From NCBI GenBank assembly GCA_964023275.1, contig OZ029928.1:14612802-14676801 (forward strand): a stretch of DNA of 64,000 nt, in the 5' to 3' direction. Origin of the DNA: Norana najaformis (Eukaryota > Annelida > Clitellata > Crassiclitellata > Hormogastridae). The notes beneath the pieces are model-generated. The model had not been told where the DNA came from, ran no database searches, and saw nothing but the letters and a program-made list of their open reading frames with translations. The translations under genes and the position numbers were made by a program. Positions 57,201-62,805 of this stretch are shown one piece after another. Position 1 is the stretch's first letter, and the number at the start of each line of letters is the position of its first letter.

Positions 57201-59184
57201 CTGCCCCATCCAGAAATGTTCAATCAAATTACAGGCCATCTGCCCCATCCAGAAATGTTCAATCAAATTACAGGCCATCTGCCCCACTTGGTAGCATTCA
57301 TTGTCCAATCCCAAAACCATCCACCATCCATTGCTGATTTACCATACCTGGTCAGCGAGTGTCTCAATCATCATATTAAAATTACACTTTCCACATACAA
57401 TGTTTTACATAAGTAATGTAAGTAAGTAAGGAAGTAAGTAATGCATTTGTTAACATGCCACATAAGAGAAAATAATGTACAGCAATTACATTAATTATAC
57501 CAACCGACTTTAATTCTTAGTCAAACTTTGTCCGAGACAACTTCACACACTGCATTCCAGTTAAAATTTCCAAATTTTAAATACTGTTGCAAAGCAGAAA
57601 AGCTCTGAAAGTGATTGCTGTGAAAATGCAGTAAAAATACTGAAATTAAGATTATTTTCATCAATTTTCCATATTTATTAATCACTGCTATCTAATGACA
57701 AAAAATCACAAAACAAGTGGTGAAGGATCTCACATCATCAACTCGTTGCAAAATGAGCAGGGACGAGGCCAAATGGTAGCCATATAAACCCGTGAATATT
57801 TAGGCTACATTTACATTTACATCACTCGGTGGTGCTGGGCAGTTGTTTGTCAAGGACCTGTGCAAGGTCTCTACATGGTAACCGACTCGGGAAGTACTGA
57901 ACCCACACTCTGCACAGCAAGGCAAGCGCTCAAACCAATTGGCCACCACGTCAAGATCTTCAAACTGAATAAGAATTTTAATTTCTCACTTACATTCGTT
58001 TTACAAGGGGGTTCGTTTGGATTTATCCACGGTAGGAGTCGCCCTGAACCTCTGTAGCAGGTAACCTGAGCATTTGTGAATTCTTTTCTCACATCGGCCA
58101 TGCTGTACAAACAGAGTATGGATCCATTGGCTGGAACTGCTGCAGAGCGATGACGGGAACTTTGTCCAAACACAACGTACAAAACCTTTTCATCAGGACT
58201 TAATCTCAGTTTCTGCCCAAGTTCCCTGCCAGCAACAGCCAAGTAGGCTGCAAGGGCAATGTGGTAGAACTGTGGTGACACTCCACTTTTTCTGCAGGCC
58301 AGAGTGATTTCTGTGTAGGAAAAGAATCCGCTGTCTGCCTGGCAAATTCTGGCAAGCTTTGTCTCGTACGGTGATTCGGGGACCATGGTCTCCCGCTGAA
58401 CAGTAACAAAGTATGTAAACCCTTTGTGCTCAAACCCATAGACATATCGGATATCATAATTGGCCCTTTGGTTCTGACCAATTTCTATGGTGCTCTTAAT
58501 GCCACGATCTTCAAAGTGGTACCTTAAATTAAACGAAGGACTTCGACGCCAATCCAAGAGTAATGCCGATATAGAACTCGCCGAATTGGTCGAGATATTT
58601 GGTGGCCTTCCATCAAAAGAACTTGCCAAGTACAGGACTGCCGGCTTCAAAGCCCCATTTGTAAGGCTCTGACTGAAAAAGCCGCAGACGCTTTCTCTGC
58701 TGCCTGCATAATTAAGTCTGTTAGAAACATCCAATTCTGTCGTGTTCATGCTGTCCATGTCGATAACCGTACAAAGGCCATACTGTCCGCTGCCGCAAAA
58801 CAACAGACTTTCGCTGTTTGGAATTATTTCGAGAATTCTTGCCTCGTTGTTGAATGATGCGTCATTGCAATCTCCAGTCGACTGTCTGCAGTGTCCTCGA
58901 TCTGGTCCCGTTTTCGAGGCGCCCACCACGTGTCCGAGGAACTGGTCAAACCTGTAAACCACGTTAGTTCCAGCTGCAAATACACTTCCATGTCGTTTGT
59001 CGATCGTCACCATATGAAGATCCGAAAGCCTGTCCAGGTAGCGAACGGCTCCGTATGAACTATCCGCTGTCATACACAAAATCAAACAGACAGACGCCAA
59101 ACAAAGTCGACATCCCCCGTGTACCCTTCGGGAAAACCTACCGAACCCCACCAGAGCGCTACTCTTAATCGATACGAATCCCAT
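20350..59184 (-). CDS. MET-like: MET/RON-family receptor tyrosine kinase, complete, 19 coding exons
   Basis: Joined exons give 4356 nt, 1451 residues (human MET has 1390). A single-pass receptor of the HGF/MSP receptor family, expected at the plasma membrane. Order: signal peptide (hydrophobic [13 protein letters not shown], residues 28-40), Sema (about 45-495), PSI (504-558, eight Cys), four IPT/TIG domains (about 559-935), transmembrane helix (about 962-988), juxtamembrane, kinase (about 1079-1348), tail. Kinase landmarks: GQGHFG (1086-1091), Lys1111 in VAVK, Glu1133, HRD (1208-1210), DFG (1228-1230), twin activation-loop tyrosines 1240-1241 as in MET (RDIYESDYY). Exons: 57994-59184, 56574-56765, 44693-44818, 35982-36146, 34430-34578, 32828-32966, 31924-32060, 30995-31192, 29220-29319, 28310-28579, 27537-27680, 26289-26577, 25299-25460, 23866-23955, 23206-23393, 22809-22918, 22116-22278, 21196-21332, 20350-20755. 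All are GT-AG and in phase. Being single, it is probably the pre-duplication counterpart of both MET and RON. The ligand is unknown. Confidence 0.96.
20398..20661 (-). repeat. Two 132-nt in-frame copies encoding the docking module
   Basis: Copy 1 is 20530-20661 (residues 1349-1392) and copy 2 is 20398-20529 (1393-1436). They are similar at DNA level too, for example TCAGGATATCGTGAGTC on the plus strand in both. Confidence 0.9.
20800..21190. other. Intron 18 of the receptor
   Basis: No gene or strong repeat; a short run of TTATTA at about 21150. Confidence 0.4.
21196..21332 (-). CDS. MET-like: Receptor exon 18: kinase C-lobe
   Basis: 137 nt. [19 protein letters not shown] and [15 protein letters not shown]. 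Its acceptor TTGTAG|TGGTCATTTG is the template of the adjoining 23-bp satellite. Confidence 0.95.
21324..21990. repeat. 23-bp minisatellite filling intron 17, built from the exon 18 acceptor
   Basis: About 29 units of AAATGACCACTATAATGGGCAAC and variants. On the minus strand each unit contains ATTATAG|TGGTCATTT, almost the same as the real junction CTATTGTAG|TGGTCATTTG. More than half of the units keep TAG|TGG; the others carry GTTGG or GGTGG in its place. Confidence 0.92.
22116..22278 (-). CDS. MET-like: Receptor exon 17: DFG and activation loop
   Basis: 163 nt. [20 protein letters not shown] and [19 protein letters not shown]. The twin Tyr (1240-1241) corresponds to MET Tyr1234/1235. Confidence 0.96.
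22430..22700. repeat. Decayed minisatellite, about 50-bp unit, intron 16
   Basis: Units with TTATATCACTTTTAGGCTTA and CCAACTTTATAAAACATACTG recur about five times with divergence. Confidence 0.65.
22809..22918 (-). CDS. MET-like: Receptor exon 16: catalytic loop
   Basis: 110 nt. [16 protein letters not shown] then [10 protein letters not shown], the tyrosine-kinase catalytic loop. Confidence 0.95.
23206..23393 (-). CDS. MET-like: Receptor exon 15: kinase N-lobe and hinge
   Basis: 188 nt. FLDEALTM (helix C Glu), [10 protein letters not shown], and [18 protein letters not shown], very close to the MET hinge (PLVVLPYMKHGDL). Confidence 0.95.
23700..23836 (+). repeat. LINE-type 3' tail
   Basis: GTGGGACTCAGGTCCTTTTTGG ... 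GGGATCAATAAGAGT followed by repeated TTGATTGACTGA. The same layout occurs at 3160-3293 (GGGACTTTGGTCCCTTCTGG ... GGATCAATAAAAAG then TTATG repeats). Confidence 0.5.
23866..23955 (-). CDS. MET-like: Receptor exon 14: glycine loop and catalytic lysine
   Basis: 90 nt, 1-1 phase. [11 protein letters not shown] and EVAVKTLKS, with Lys1111 as the ATP-binding lysine. Confidence 0.95.
24545..25250. repeat. 23-bp minisatellite, intron 13
   Basis: About 30 units of GTAGGAAGAACCCAAGGACCATT and variants. It lies about 50 nt beyond the donor of exon 13 and becomes degenerate towards it. Long open frames here in three phases are only repeat translation. Confidence 0.93.
25299..25460 (-). CDS. MET-like: Receptor exon 13: juxtamembrane and start of kinase
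   Basis: 162 nt. A His/Ser-rich juxtamembrane stretch, then [13 protein letters not shown] and [17 protein letters not shown], the start of the glycine loop. No DYR motif for Cbl is found here or in exon 12. Confidence 0.93.
25838..25985 (-). repeat. LINE 3' tail, ATTAG family, minus strand
   Basis: Reverse complement of the tail at 1325-1447: the words TCTAATTTAACAAC, GTGCCGTTATCATAGTGCCC and CACTTCAAGTGAAATCAT match it in order. Confidence 0.65.
25991..26190. repeat. 17-bp perfect minisatellite, intron 12
   Basis: AGAAGTTAGGCTACACC repeated about 12 times almost without change, so probably young and length-variable. Confidence 0.92.
26289..26577 (-). CDS. MET-like: Receptor exon 12: transmembrane helix and first juxtamembrane part
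   Basis: 289 nt, ends phase 1. The hydrophobic run [20 protein letters not shown] continues to about Cys987, followed by the stop-transfer charges [11 protein letters not shown]. It encodes residues 938-1034. Confidence 0.94.
26850..26950. repeat. CATA/CACA microsatellite, intron 11
   Basis: Runs of ACATACATACACA and TATACATACATGCATA. Confidence 0.8.
27310..27475 (+). repeat. LINE-like 3' tail with CATA microsatellite
   Basis: CGTCTCAAGGCGTTCTTATTT then CAGCGCCTTTGCGAGTTAC, AAAGGCGCTTTACAAAT and a CATA run. The gcgcTTTAcAAAT end followed by short tandem repeats is a common retroposon 3' end. Confidence 0.45.
27537..27680 (-). CDS. MET-like: Receptor exon 11: IPT4
   Basis: 144 nt, phase 0. 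[20 protein letters not shown] and [14 protein letters not shown] match the fourth IPT of MET (GNDID... KVGNKSCENIHL...AVLC). Confidence 0.9.
27800..28105. repeat. Minisatellite of about 50-bp units, intron 10
   Basis: Six or so units with AAATTCTAACCCTCAAAAGG then TAAAAGG and AAACAAGACCACAC. Confidence 0.75.
28215..28309 (-). repeat. SINE fragment beside exon 10
   Basis: AAGTCATGGGAACCAACTTA and CACAGGCACTCGTCAAAAC match 25711-25800 and 17970-18030. It ends against the exon 10 donor. Confidence 0.45.
28310..28579 (-). CDS. MET-like: Receptor exon 10: IPT3 end and IPT4 start
   Basis: 270 nt, phase 0. [18 protein letters not shown] aligns with the MET VACQHRSNSEIICCTTPSL segment. It ends with HLMLKLQ. 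The acceptor is in the only position that is in phase with exon 9. Confidence 0.9.
28625..28950. repeat. 33-bp minisatellite followed by CAGT-rich repeat, intron 9
   Basis: TTCACTCTGTTCACTTTTTC and AGTCACTTGTTCG alternate five times to about 28805. Then CAGTCAGTCAGC-type tetramers. Confidence 0.8.
29220..29319 (-). CDS. MET-like: Receptor exon 9: IPT3
   Basis: 100 nt. With the preceding codon it reads [14 protein letters not shown], then [17 protein letters not shown]. Donor GTAAGT. Confidence 0.92.
29549..29625. repeat. GTAT microsatellite, intron 8
   Basis: An almost pure (GTAT)n tract of about 75 bp. Confidence 0.9.
29690..29995. repeat. Minisatellite of composite 19- and 38-bp units, intron 8
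   Basis: GTAATGTAATGCCACTGGTA and ACATAAAGGCAACACAAGG alternate with variation. Confidence 0.8.
30640..30905 (+). mobile_element. LINE 3' end with CATTA tail
   Basis: Conceptual frame reads [20 protein letters not shown] and a following KKQLKFYLL, the conserved stretch after the reverse transcriptase in CR1/L2-like LINEs. Then a short 3'UTR and a TCATTACATTACAT tail. Truncated at the 5' side, no reverse transcriptase present. Confidence 0.75.
30995..31192 (-). CDS. MET-like: Receptor exon 8: IPT2 end and IPT3 start
   Basis: 198 nt. EILCSTSP and [20 protein letters not shown]; the FSY-EDP junction between IPT2 and IPT3 is the same as in MET (FSYREDP). Confidence 0.93.
31924..32060 (-). CDS. 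MET-like: Receptor exon 7: IPT2, first half
   Basis: 137 nt, ends phase 2. It encodes [20 protein letters not shown] and GKPCIVM, matching MET ISPKYGPMAGGT. Confidence 0.94.
32440..32790. repeat. Minisatellite of about 57-bp units, intron 6
   Basis: TAAATCTTACCCTAAGGAGT and GGGATCTGCCAAGCAGTAGA recur five or six times, with deletions in some units. Confidence 0.8.
32828..32966 (-). CDS. MET-like: Receptor exon 6: IPT1, second half
   Basis: 139 nt, residues 608-654. It contains CIVCKTK (the Cys pair region) and closes with GPYSFSYK, the usual IPT end strand. Confidence 0.92.
33010..33165 (+). repeat. LINE 3' tail, ATTAG family
   Basis: TGGATTGTGACTTTTTACTA, TTCAGCTGAAGCGAA, GCATTATGATAACTCCATTAT and TATTAGAT resemble 1330-1447. 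Confidence 0.55.
33250..33420 (+). repeat. SINE family A copy, intron 5
   Basis: CACACAGGGATCTGAAATGG, CATCCATTCACAGG, then CAAAATGAGCCGGGTCGAGG and GTGTACACTTACATT. Same order as at 15225. Confidence 0.65.
33485..34085. repeat. GACA/CTGT microsatellites around a short unique stretch
   Basis: GAGA/GACA run at 33485-33535, and four CTGT runs at 33805-34085 separated by repeats of CCTAACCCTCTGCCTA and CAACAGATTTTATCTCAACA. Confidence 0.85.
34430..34578 (-). CDS. MET-like: Receptor exon 5: IPT1, first half
   Basis: 149 nt, ends phase 2. [17 protein letters not shown] is the typical IPT/TIG opening strand. Donor GTGCGT. Confidence 0.93.
34605..34960. repeat. AAT-rich microsatellite region, intron 4
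   Basis: Impure AAT and GAT trinucleotides (34605-34720) and a second tract at 34810-34955. Confidence 0.8.
35400..35655 (-). repeat. tRNA-derived SINE-like element, minus strand
   Basis: On the minus strand GGTCTATCGGTAACTTG (A-box-like) is followed by GTGGGTTCAACTCC (B box). The body shares GTGGCCAGCGCATCGCAGGA with 43850-43990. Confidence 0.5.
35690..35960 (-). repeat. SINE family B copy (tail at 35700)
   Basis: Contains GATTTATAAAGCGCCTCTTA, GGATAAACTCAACAGAGGTG, CTTCAGGCGCCTGCG and GGCAAAGCTTCTGGACTGGG. The same string is found at 46378-46650 and, more diverged, at 44945-45170. Minus-strand ends such as GGCGCTTTATAAATCTCAG are typical SINE 3' ends. Confidence 0.8.
35982..36146 (-). CDS. 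MET-like: Receptor exon 4: PSI domain
   Basis: 165 nt, phase 0, residues 504-558. Eight cysteines include [18 protein letters not shown] and [11 protein letters not shown], the cysteine-rich PSI knot that follows Sema in MET, RON and plexins. Confidence 0.94.
36245..36418 (-). repeat. SINE family A copy, 5' half, minus strand
   Basis: GGTTCCACGCCATTTAAGGT, CCCCATGCATGG, CGTGCTAGCCCGATATTCAA and GTAACTAACTAGGCCA align with 62640-62800. Confidence 0.65.
36419..37800. other. Intron 3, mixed low-complexity DNA
   Basis: A short (CAG)n at about 36445-36470, a CTCT/TGTG-rich stretch near 37125-37200, an imperfect local repeat of TTTCGGCTCAGAGGGAAAATTG at 37345 and 37473, an AAGG-rich stretch (37540-37640) and a G run at 37687. 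No protein-like exon. Confidence 0.5.
37810..37860. repeat. Pure (CAG)17 tract, intron 3
   Basis: Seventeen uninterrupted CAG units; read as CTG repeats in the receptor pre-mRNA. Confidence 0.95.
38505..38885. repeat. TTAG/CTAA repeat and CTGT microsatellite, intron 3
   Basis: Imperfect TTAGTTAGCTAATTAG units to 38720, then unique sequence, then (CTGT)n at 38838-38885. Confidence 0.8.
39828..40030 (+). repeat. tRNA-derived SINE
   Basis: A clear tRNA-like head: A-box TAGTCTAGTGGTTAG and B-box GGGTTCAAATCCCC, with an Asp-like GTC at the anticodon position but mismatched anticodon and acceptor stems. It is followed by a body and GGCGCTCTGTAAATCGTG, a SINE-type 3' end. A working tRNA gene is less likely. 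Confidence 0.75.
41204..41425. repeat. TATG and TA microsatellite, intron 3
   Basis: Impure (TATG)n to 41350, then (TA)n with GTATATAT interruptions. Confidence 0.9.
42789..43120. mobile_element. Probable hAT-type MITE
   Basis: Right end reads CAGAGGTGTCCAACTTTTGG on the minus strand; left end CATGGCTGTCCTGCACATGG is a weaker match. It contains CCCGCGGGCCATGATCCGGC and GATGGGTTCATCCGGCCCGC, a layout known from hAT (Charlie-like) MITEs. Flanks CGCTAAAG and CGGTAGAG match at 6 of 8 positions, consistent with an old 8-bp target duplication. Confidence 0.6.
43850..43990. repeat. Interspersed repeat related to 35405-35530
   Basis: CCGGCAGTGGACAAAT, GGCCAGCGCATTGCAGGACT and TTCCCAGCTTATGC recur in the same order at 35405-35530. 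Confidence 0.5.
44074..44182. repeat. Three tandem 38-bp units
   Basis: CGATCTTAACAATTCATGG and GGAAATCTCACTCCAGGT three times, the last one incomplete. Confidence 0.85.
44230..44325 (+). repeat. SINE family A, 3' fragment
   Basis: CATTGAAAAATGATCACGGT, GAGGCCACACGGTCGATATA and TGTATGTTTACATTCACC. Confidence 0.6.
44693..44818 (-). CDS. MET-like: Receptor exon 3: Sema-PSI link
   Basis: 126 nt, phase 0, residues 462-503 ([17 protein letters not shown] to VYVLSGKK). It aligns with the MET segment ending LVITGKK before PSI. Acceptor after 44819, donor GTAGGG. Confidence 0.88.
44945..45256 (-). repeat. SINE family B copy and adjoining TTTA microsatellite
   Basis: Diverged family B: GACATTTATAAAGCACCAC, AATAAACTCATCAGGGGC, ATAGGCAAAGCTTCTAGACT. 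Then an ATT/TTTA tract at 45180-45256. Confidence 0.7.
45660..45862 (+). repeat. Retroposon 3' end with TTAC tail
   Basis: Ends ACATGGCGTGTTAACAAATA then CTTACTTACTTAC. The same ATGxGTTAACAAATGC plus TTAC tail is at 29140-29180, and reversed at 23045-23090 and 57410-57465. Confidence 0.5.
46378..46650 (-). repeat. SINE family B copy, intron 2
   Basis: Very close to 35700-35957, including AGAGAGGGAGAGAAAGGAGC and GCGGTTCGCATGCGAGGGAC. Confidence 0.8.
47335..47530. repeat. TA/CATA microsatellite, intron 2
   Basis: ATATATATACATATACACATA units, twice after the shared words CCTATACATGAA / CCTACACATGAA, so partly a local duplication. Confidence 0.85.
47805..47823. promoter_or_regulatory. Tandem nuclear-receptor half-sites (DR0 plus DR1)
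   Basis: AGGTCA at 47805, 47811 and 47818, so the last pair is AGGTCAAAGGTCA, a perfect DR1. The same triple lies reversed at 415-433. Could be part of an unrecognised repeat; no function shown. Confidence 0.3.
48128..48270. repeat. GAT, GAC, AGT and AAT trinucleotide tract
   Basis: Consecutive blocks of GATGAT, GACGAC, AGTAGT and a long AATAAT run. Confidence 0.9.
48630..48850. repeat. TTCC and CCCT tracts
   Basis: Short CTTCCTTCCTTCC near 48632 and CCCTCCCT blocks at 48785-48842. Confidence 0.75.
49655..50435. repeat. ATCC satellite with higher-order structure, intron 2
   Basis: About 780 bp. Two module types of about 80 bp alternate: X (CGACCCACCCAGCCATTCAC then CATCGATCCATCGATCC) and Y (CACCACCCACCC and runs of ATCC with CAATCAATCC). 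The order is X-Y-X-X-X-Y-X-X-Y. Confidence 0.9.
51209..51758. repeat. (TTCC)n microsatellite of 550 bp, intron 2
   Basis: About 137 tetramers with only two one-base slips (near 51604 and 51741). All open frames across it are spurious. Confidence 0.97.
52630..52890 (+). mobile_element. LINE 3' end with ATACA tail
   Basis: Frame reads [20 protein letters not shown] and [13 protein letters not shown], the post-reverse-transcriptase motif of CR1/L2-like LINEs. It is followed by GCGCTATATAAG and a CAATACAATACAATA tail. 5' truncated. Confidence 0.8.
53225..53305 (-). repeat. tRNA-derived SINE head, minus strand
   Basis: On the minus strand: GTGGTAGCCTGGGCTAGCAT (A-box-like) and TTTGGGTTCTAATCCTGACC (B box). 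Confidence 0.55.
53320..53490 (+). repeat. LINE 3' tail related to the 30640 element
   Basis: AATTGAAATTCTATCTGTTC, TTAACTCTTAGTACT, AGCACCTTAGACACTATATA and TTACATTACATTG follow the same order as 30790-30905. Confidence 0.7.
53845..53955. repeat. ACT/ACC trinucleotide tract
   Basis: Consecutive ACTACT, ACCACC and GCCACC blocks. Confidence 0.88.
55425..55640. repeat. 18-bp minisatellite, intron 2
   Basis: About 12 units of AGAGTGCAAAACCAAACC. Because 18 is a multiple of three, every frame without a stop stays open; no sign of a real exon. Confidence 0.92.
56250..56460. repeat. ATCC and CATCCA microsatellite
   Basis: (ATCC)n with AATC interruptions, then repeats of CATCATCCACAT, just 3' (receptor sense) of exon 2. 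Confidence 0.92.
56574..56765 (-). CDS. MET-like: Receptor exon 2: end of Sema
   Basis: 192 nt, phase 0, residues 398-461. It contains [20 protein letters not shown] and HLLK, the last propeller blade. The acceptor TTTCAG|ATGG lies directly against a minisatellite made of similar junction copies. Confidence 0.92.
56775..57292. repeat. 39/40-bp minisatellite against exon 2, built from its acceptor
   Basis: About 13 units of ATCCAGAAATGTTCAATCAA plus ATTACAGGCCATCTGCCCC. On the minus strand each has TTTCTGGATGGGGCAG|ATGG, while the real exon 2 junction is TTTCTGGATGGCTTTCAG|ATGG. Confidence 0.93.
57715..57960. repeat. SINE family A 3' part and a reversed tRNA-like head beside exon 1
   Basis: CAAAATGAGCAGGGACGAGG (57750) with CTACATTTACATTTACATC belongs to family A. 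At 57885-57955 the minus strand reads GTGGTGGCCAATTGG and GTGTGGGTTCAGTAC, like a tRNA-derived head. Confidence 0.5.
57994..59184 (-). CDS. MET-like: Receptor exon 1: signal peptide and most of Sema
   Basis: 1191 nt, residues 1-397, donor GTAAGT at 57993. The n-region before the hydrophobic stretch is long (about 27 residues), so a downstream start at Met38 was considered; it would lose the signal peptide. Sema strand motifs and many Cys are present ([22 protein letters not shown]). One large exon holding the start and most of Sema resembles the vertebrate MET gene layout. Confidence 0.93.
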
Positions 59185-60129
59185 TTCGACCGTAACTCAA
59201 CAAAACTTGTCGCTTCGCTAGTCAGAATGGGCGAAGATCGAAGAAGCTCGCTTCTGAACGGGTTTGTTTACAGTACGATAATCCGTTGACAACATTTTGT
59301 ACTCCGTCCATAAAACTCCGCAACGCACTACACGCTCCAAGCCTACGAACACATCTGCTTCTTCTAAGTTCGTACGTTGAAGCCTCGCGTCTCTCCATTG
59401 ACGCCGGCGTAATGGGCCATTATGGAAAGCCGGTGGTGCCGAAACTTGGCCATCTAACGACTGAATAGCGACACCAATCATTTTATGCGAAGGGGTCTTT
59501 AAATAAACCATTAACACATTTTTTAGCCTCCTACGAAATCGGAATATCTCTTCAGAAGGCTATTTGAAAAATGAGAATATCTGTTTGGTAGTGGGGATCT
59601 CGTAGGTGCCATATTCGGTCGTCGTCAATTTTAGTTCCGATCAAAATGTGTATTTTGTCAAGATATAAGCCGTTTGTTCGGAAATATCTCATGAATGTAG
59701 AGATATTTTGCATCCGAGTCCACTTCTGTTGTGCTTATTGAGTCAACTGATTGCATTCTACTGGTTTTGGATAATTTCATCCACGCTGACGATCTTCGCC
59801 GCGTGGCAGCCATAGGTTGGATGAACTAACACCGATCGACCAAAGATTTCCACGTACTTCATCCGTAATACTGCGATTTGGACTGTCAAGATGCCAGCAA
59901 CGTACCATCTGTGGCGCAGAATCTAGAGGCATTACGTCAGCGACAATCTTCTGACATCGGACCTTATACTTCAAAAATCGGCGTCATCTTTACGAGCATG
60001 AATCGGCTACCGATAAACTTGTCATCTTTAGAATTGTCTATAGGCCTAATCTTGCAGCCGATGTTGCAATCATTCGATGAATTTCAATGTAGGCCTACGC
60101 TTCTGCAGCCTATGGGTAAAACTCTAGAT
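59185..60129. other. Upstream region of the receptor gene
   Basis: 5'UTR and promoter should be here. I see no TATA box in a convincing position and no further coding exon. Confidence 0.4.
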
Positions 60130-60190
60130 TTTTATACATGTACACGTCTCTCTATAGCGACCATATGGGCTTGACCCTGCTCAGTGGGGC
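60130..60190 (-). repeat. SINE family A, 3' fragment, minus strand
   Basis: TACACGTCTCTCTATAGCGA and GGGCTTGACCCTGCTCA are the reverse of the family A 3' part. Confidence 0.55.
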
Positions 60191-62524
60191 GATAGAGGAC
60201 GGCCCGTTCTGAAAGTTTAGTTAGGAATAAGACGATTGACATTGGACGATAGTTAGAGAAGTTTTCCTTGTCTATGGAATGTTTACTGGTTTAGCGACTG
60301 AGTTTTTGAAGAGCATAGAGAAAGTGCCGGTCGACAGCAACAGGTCAGTGGTTTTTGTTATGACAGGAACGAGAGATCGAACAGTATTTATGTAAGGTGG
60401 TTGGAATTTGGTTTAATGTTCGTATATTGTTTTTTTTAAAATAGAAAACTGAACGAGAGTAGTGATTTCGGCTTCAGAAGCAGTTTCAAAGGGGTGAAAA
60501 GATGCGCCAGATGGCGAAGTTGTGTAAACATGATCACTCAGGGTAGAGTCAGTCTGCGTGGAGGTTAAATTCAATTAGAGGGTTTGTAAAAAGAAACGAA
60601 GGAAGGAGACGTTCTCGGTGAAGGAGGATGCGAAGGAGTCGGCAAAGCATGGAGGTGCGATAGAGTTTGGAAGATGGAAGGAACCTCAGTGAAGAAGTTT
60701 GTTTACTGTTTAAAGACTCTGATAAGCGCACATGCACAGATATAATTAAAGATGTTACTACGAAAGTAAACATGCGTGGACATGCCGTATACCGCCCTCC
60801 CAAAGGTTGCACACCCGAGACTCCTAGAGCGTACTTGTATCATGTGACTACAATCATGGCGGAAAAACGATTATATAAGGCCAGGTTTTAGCACAGTAGA
60901 CCAGTATAGAGCTCAATGGTGTTAGTGTTGCAAGCGGCCCATCGCCGGAAATAAAGCATAATACGCCTCAGAATAATAGAAAAGATACGCTGCTCAGCGA
61001 TTTATGCAAGCGCTTTTTTAACACGCGTTCTAACTGTGTAAGATTGTGTTAGCGCTTTATCTTAGCGCTAAACATCGGAGTACACCTAAACGACGTTACA
61101 ACTAATTTTGGAAATGGTGTAAAAGTCTTTGTTTATATCAGAAAAGCGACTGTTCGATGAGCTAATATTCTACTAACTGTCGCATATTTTCATAAGAGAC
61201 AATTTGAACAAATTACACTTCTGTGACCAGCGGCTGCATAATTCTGTAAGTAGTTCTAGTTTTTGTTGGTTCTCAGTAATTTGCGTTTATGTTAAAGTCC
61301 TTGTCCATGCCGTAGGGAAAAGCTTCCGTTCAGAACAAATAAATGCCGTGGAAAATTAGGATTAATCAAGGTCAAGAACACTTTGTGGAGAAAGCCGCCA
61401 TTTATAGAGTTGTTGCGAAGTCGAAAGAATGTGCTAAGGCAAGAAATCTGACCAAGGCAACATACATTAGGTGTACCAAAATTTGTTGATTCGTTTAAAT
61501 ACCACGCAGTAAAGGAACTGCGTTGTTGTACAGCAAATTAAAGCAGTTCACTGAACAACATAACGAAAATTTAACCATACTAGAGAAAACCTTCGCAGAG
61601 TCGGAAAAAATCAAACTGGATTTGATACTACACTGGATTAGGCTGGACTTTCGGAATAATTAGGCGAAAACTTCAGATTTCTGTCACAAATAGTAATAGA
61701 ATTACAATTTTTCAAAACATTTCAAAATGTGGCTGCTAGAGAAATTGAGAAGACACATTTCTGTGTGTACCTTAGCATTTTTTGGATCTATGAAGCAGTA
61801 CTCATTCCCAACAGATTGAACCAGTTGCTGATTACTTACTTATTTATTAGATATTTGCTGCTTCAGCACACTATTTTGACACAATCTGGGGTTGCCATAT
61901 TGTCAGGTTAGTGGCTGAAAGCAAACGATTACAAGGTATTGTTCTACTGTACTTAAGGAAATGTTTTAGCACGTTTATTTATGTGTCACAAAGTACTGAA
62001 AATGGAAATACTTTAACTTTTAAAAAGTAATATTTCAACATTTGCAGTATTTCTACTTTGTTACAACTGATACTTTTACGTCCATTACTTGTTGCTTTAT
62101 GCACTAACAGACCGACGATATATACAAGAATGGGCAGAAACATTGGAAGGGACAGAAACATAGACAGGAAGACAAGAGACTTAGTGAAGCCTACTATGGA
62201 TAGAGAAGTCAGACGTTGATTATTGAGTTGATATAATGGCCAAATGACAAGAAAGGGCTCCTGTTCTGCAAGAAATGATCATGAAACTGAGACACTGCCA
62301 TTATATGACACTGTCTTATTACTGCGCTGAGGTTAAGTGTCAGATGGTTTGAAATCACATGAGCTGTTGGTGTCAGTTAGATGTCCTCACCACACATGGA
62401 CAAGAGTAATTGAGTCCAGCCTGACCCTGCTGAATTTGGGGCTGCACATGGTCTGGAGATGTGTCCAGAATAGGTATGTTTCGCAGCATGTTGTGGAAAC
62501 AGCAACGCCCCAGAGCAAGGCAAG
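60191..62524. other. No gene recognised
   Basis: AT-rich sequence with short frames only. None has a domain I know or a good splice pattern. I see no strong repeat. Confidence 0.4.
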
Positions 62525-62805
62525 CTACAGATGTAAATGTGCACATTTTCTTTAGCAGTAGTAAGGATCTCACCATGTAGGCTCTACCATGCTCATTTTT
62601 CAGTGAATTAATCAGCTGAGATCCTTCACTACTACTGCTCATTTGAATGGGTGCCACGCCTTTTAAGATCCCCATGTACAGACTGTGCTAGCCCAAGATT
62701 AAAATCTCAGAATAAGCAACAACCGGGATGCAAACTGGCATCCTGACATGCAGAGATGCCTTGATGTATGCATTAACCGATGTAGCTAACCAGGCCAGTA
62801 TGGTT
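62525..62805 (-). repeat. SINE family A, longest copy, minus strand
   Basis: On the minus strand it begins GGCCTGGTTAGCTACATCGG, has GTTTGCATCCCGG (B-box-like), GCTAGCACAGTCTGTACATG, GGGATCTTAAAAGGCG, AAAAATGAGCATGGTAGAGC and ends CACATTTACATC. This copy defines the family: tRNA-like head, body, 3' end. Confidence 0.7.

Noticed and set aside
56783..57416. Plus-strand frames up to 197 codons over the 39/40-bp array
   Set aside because: Repeat translation, opposite to the receptor gene, with no start context or conservation argument.
57871..57993. The 40-codon extension of the Sema frame past the exon 1 donor
   Set aside because: A GTAAGT donor and the match to exon 2 show splicing; the extension runs into a SINE-like sequence. 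A retained-intron form is possible but not supported.
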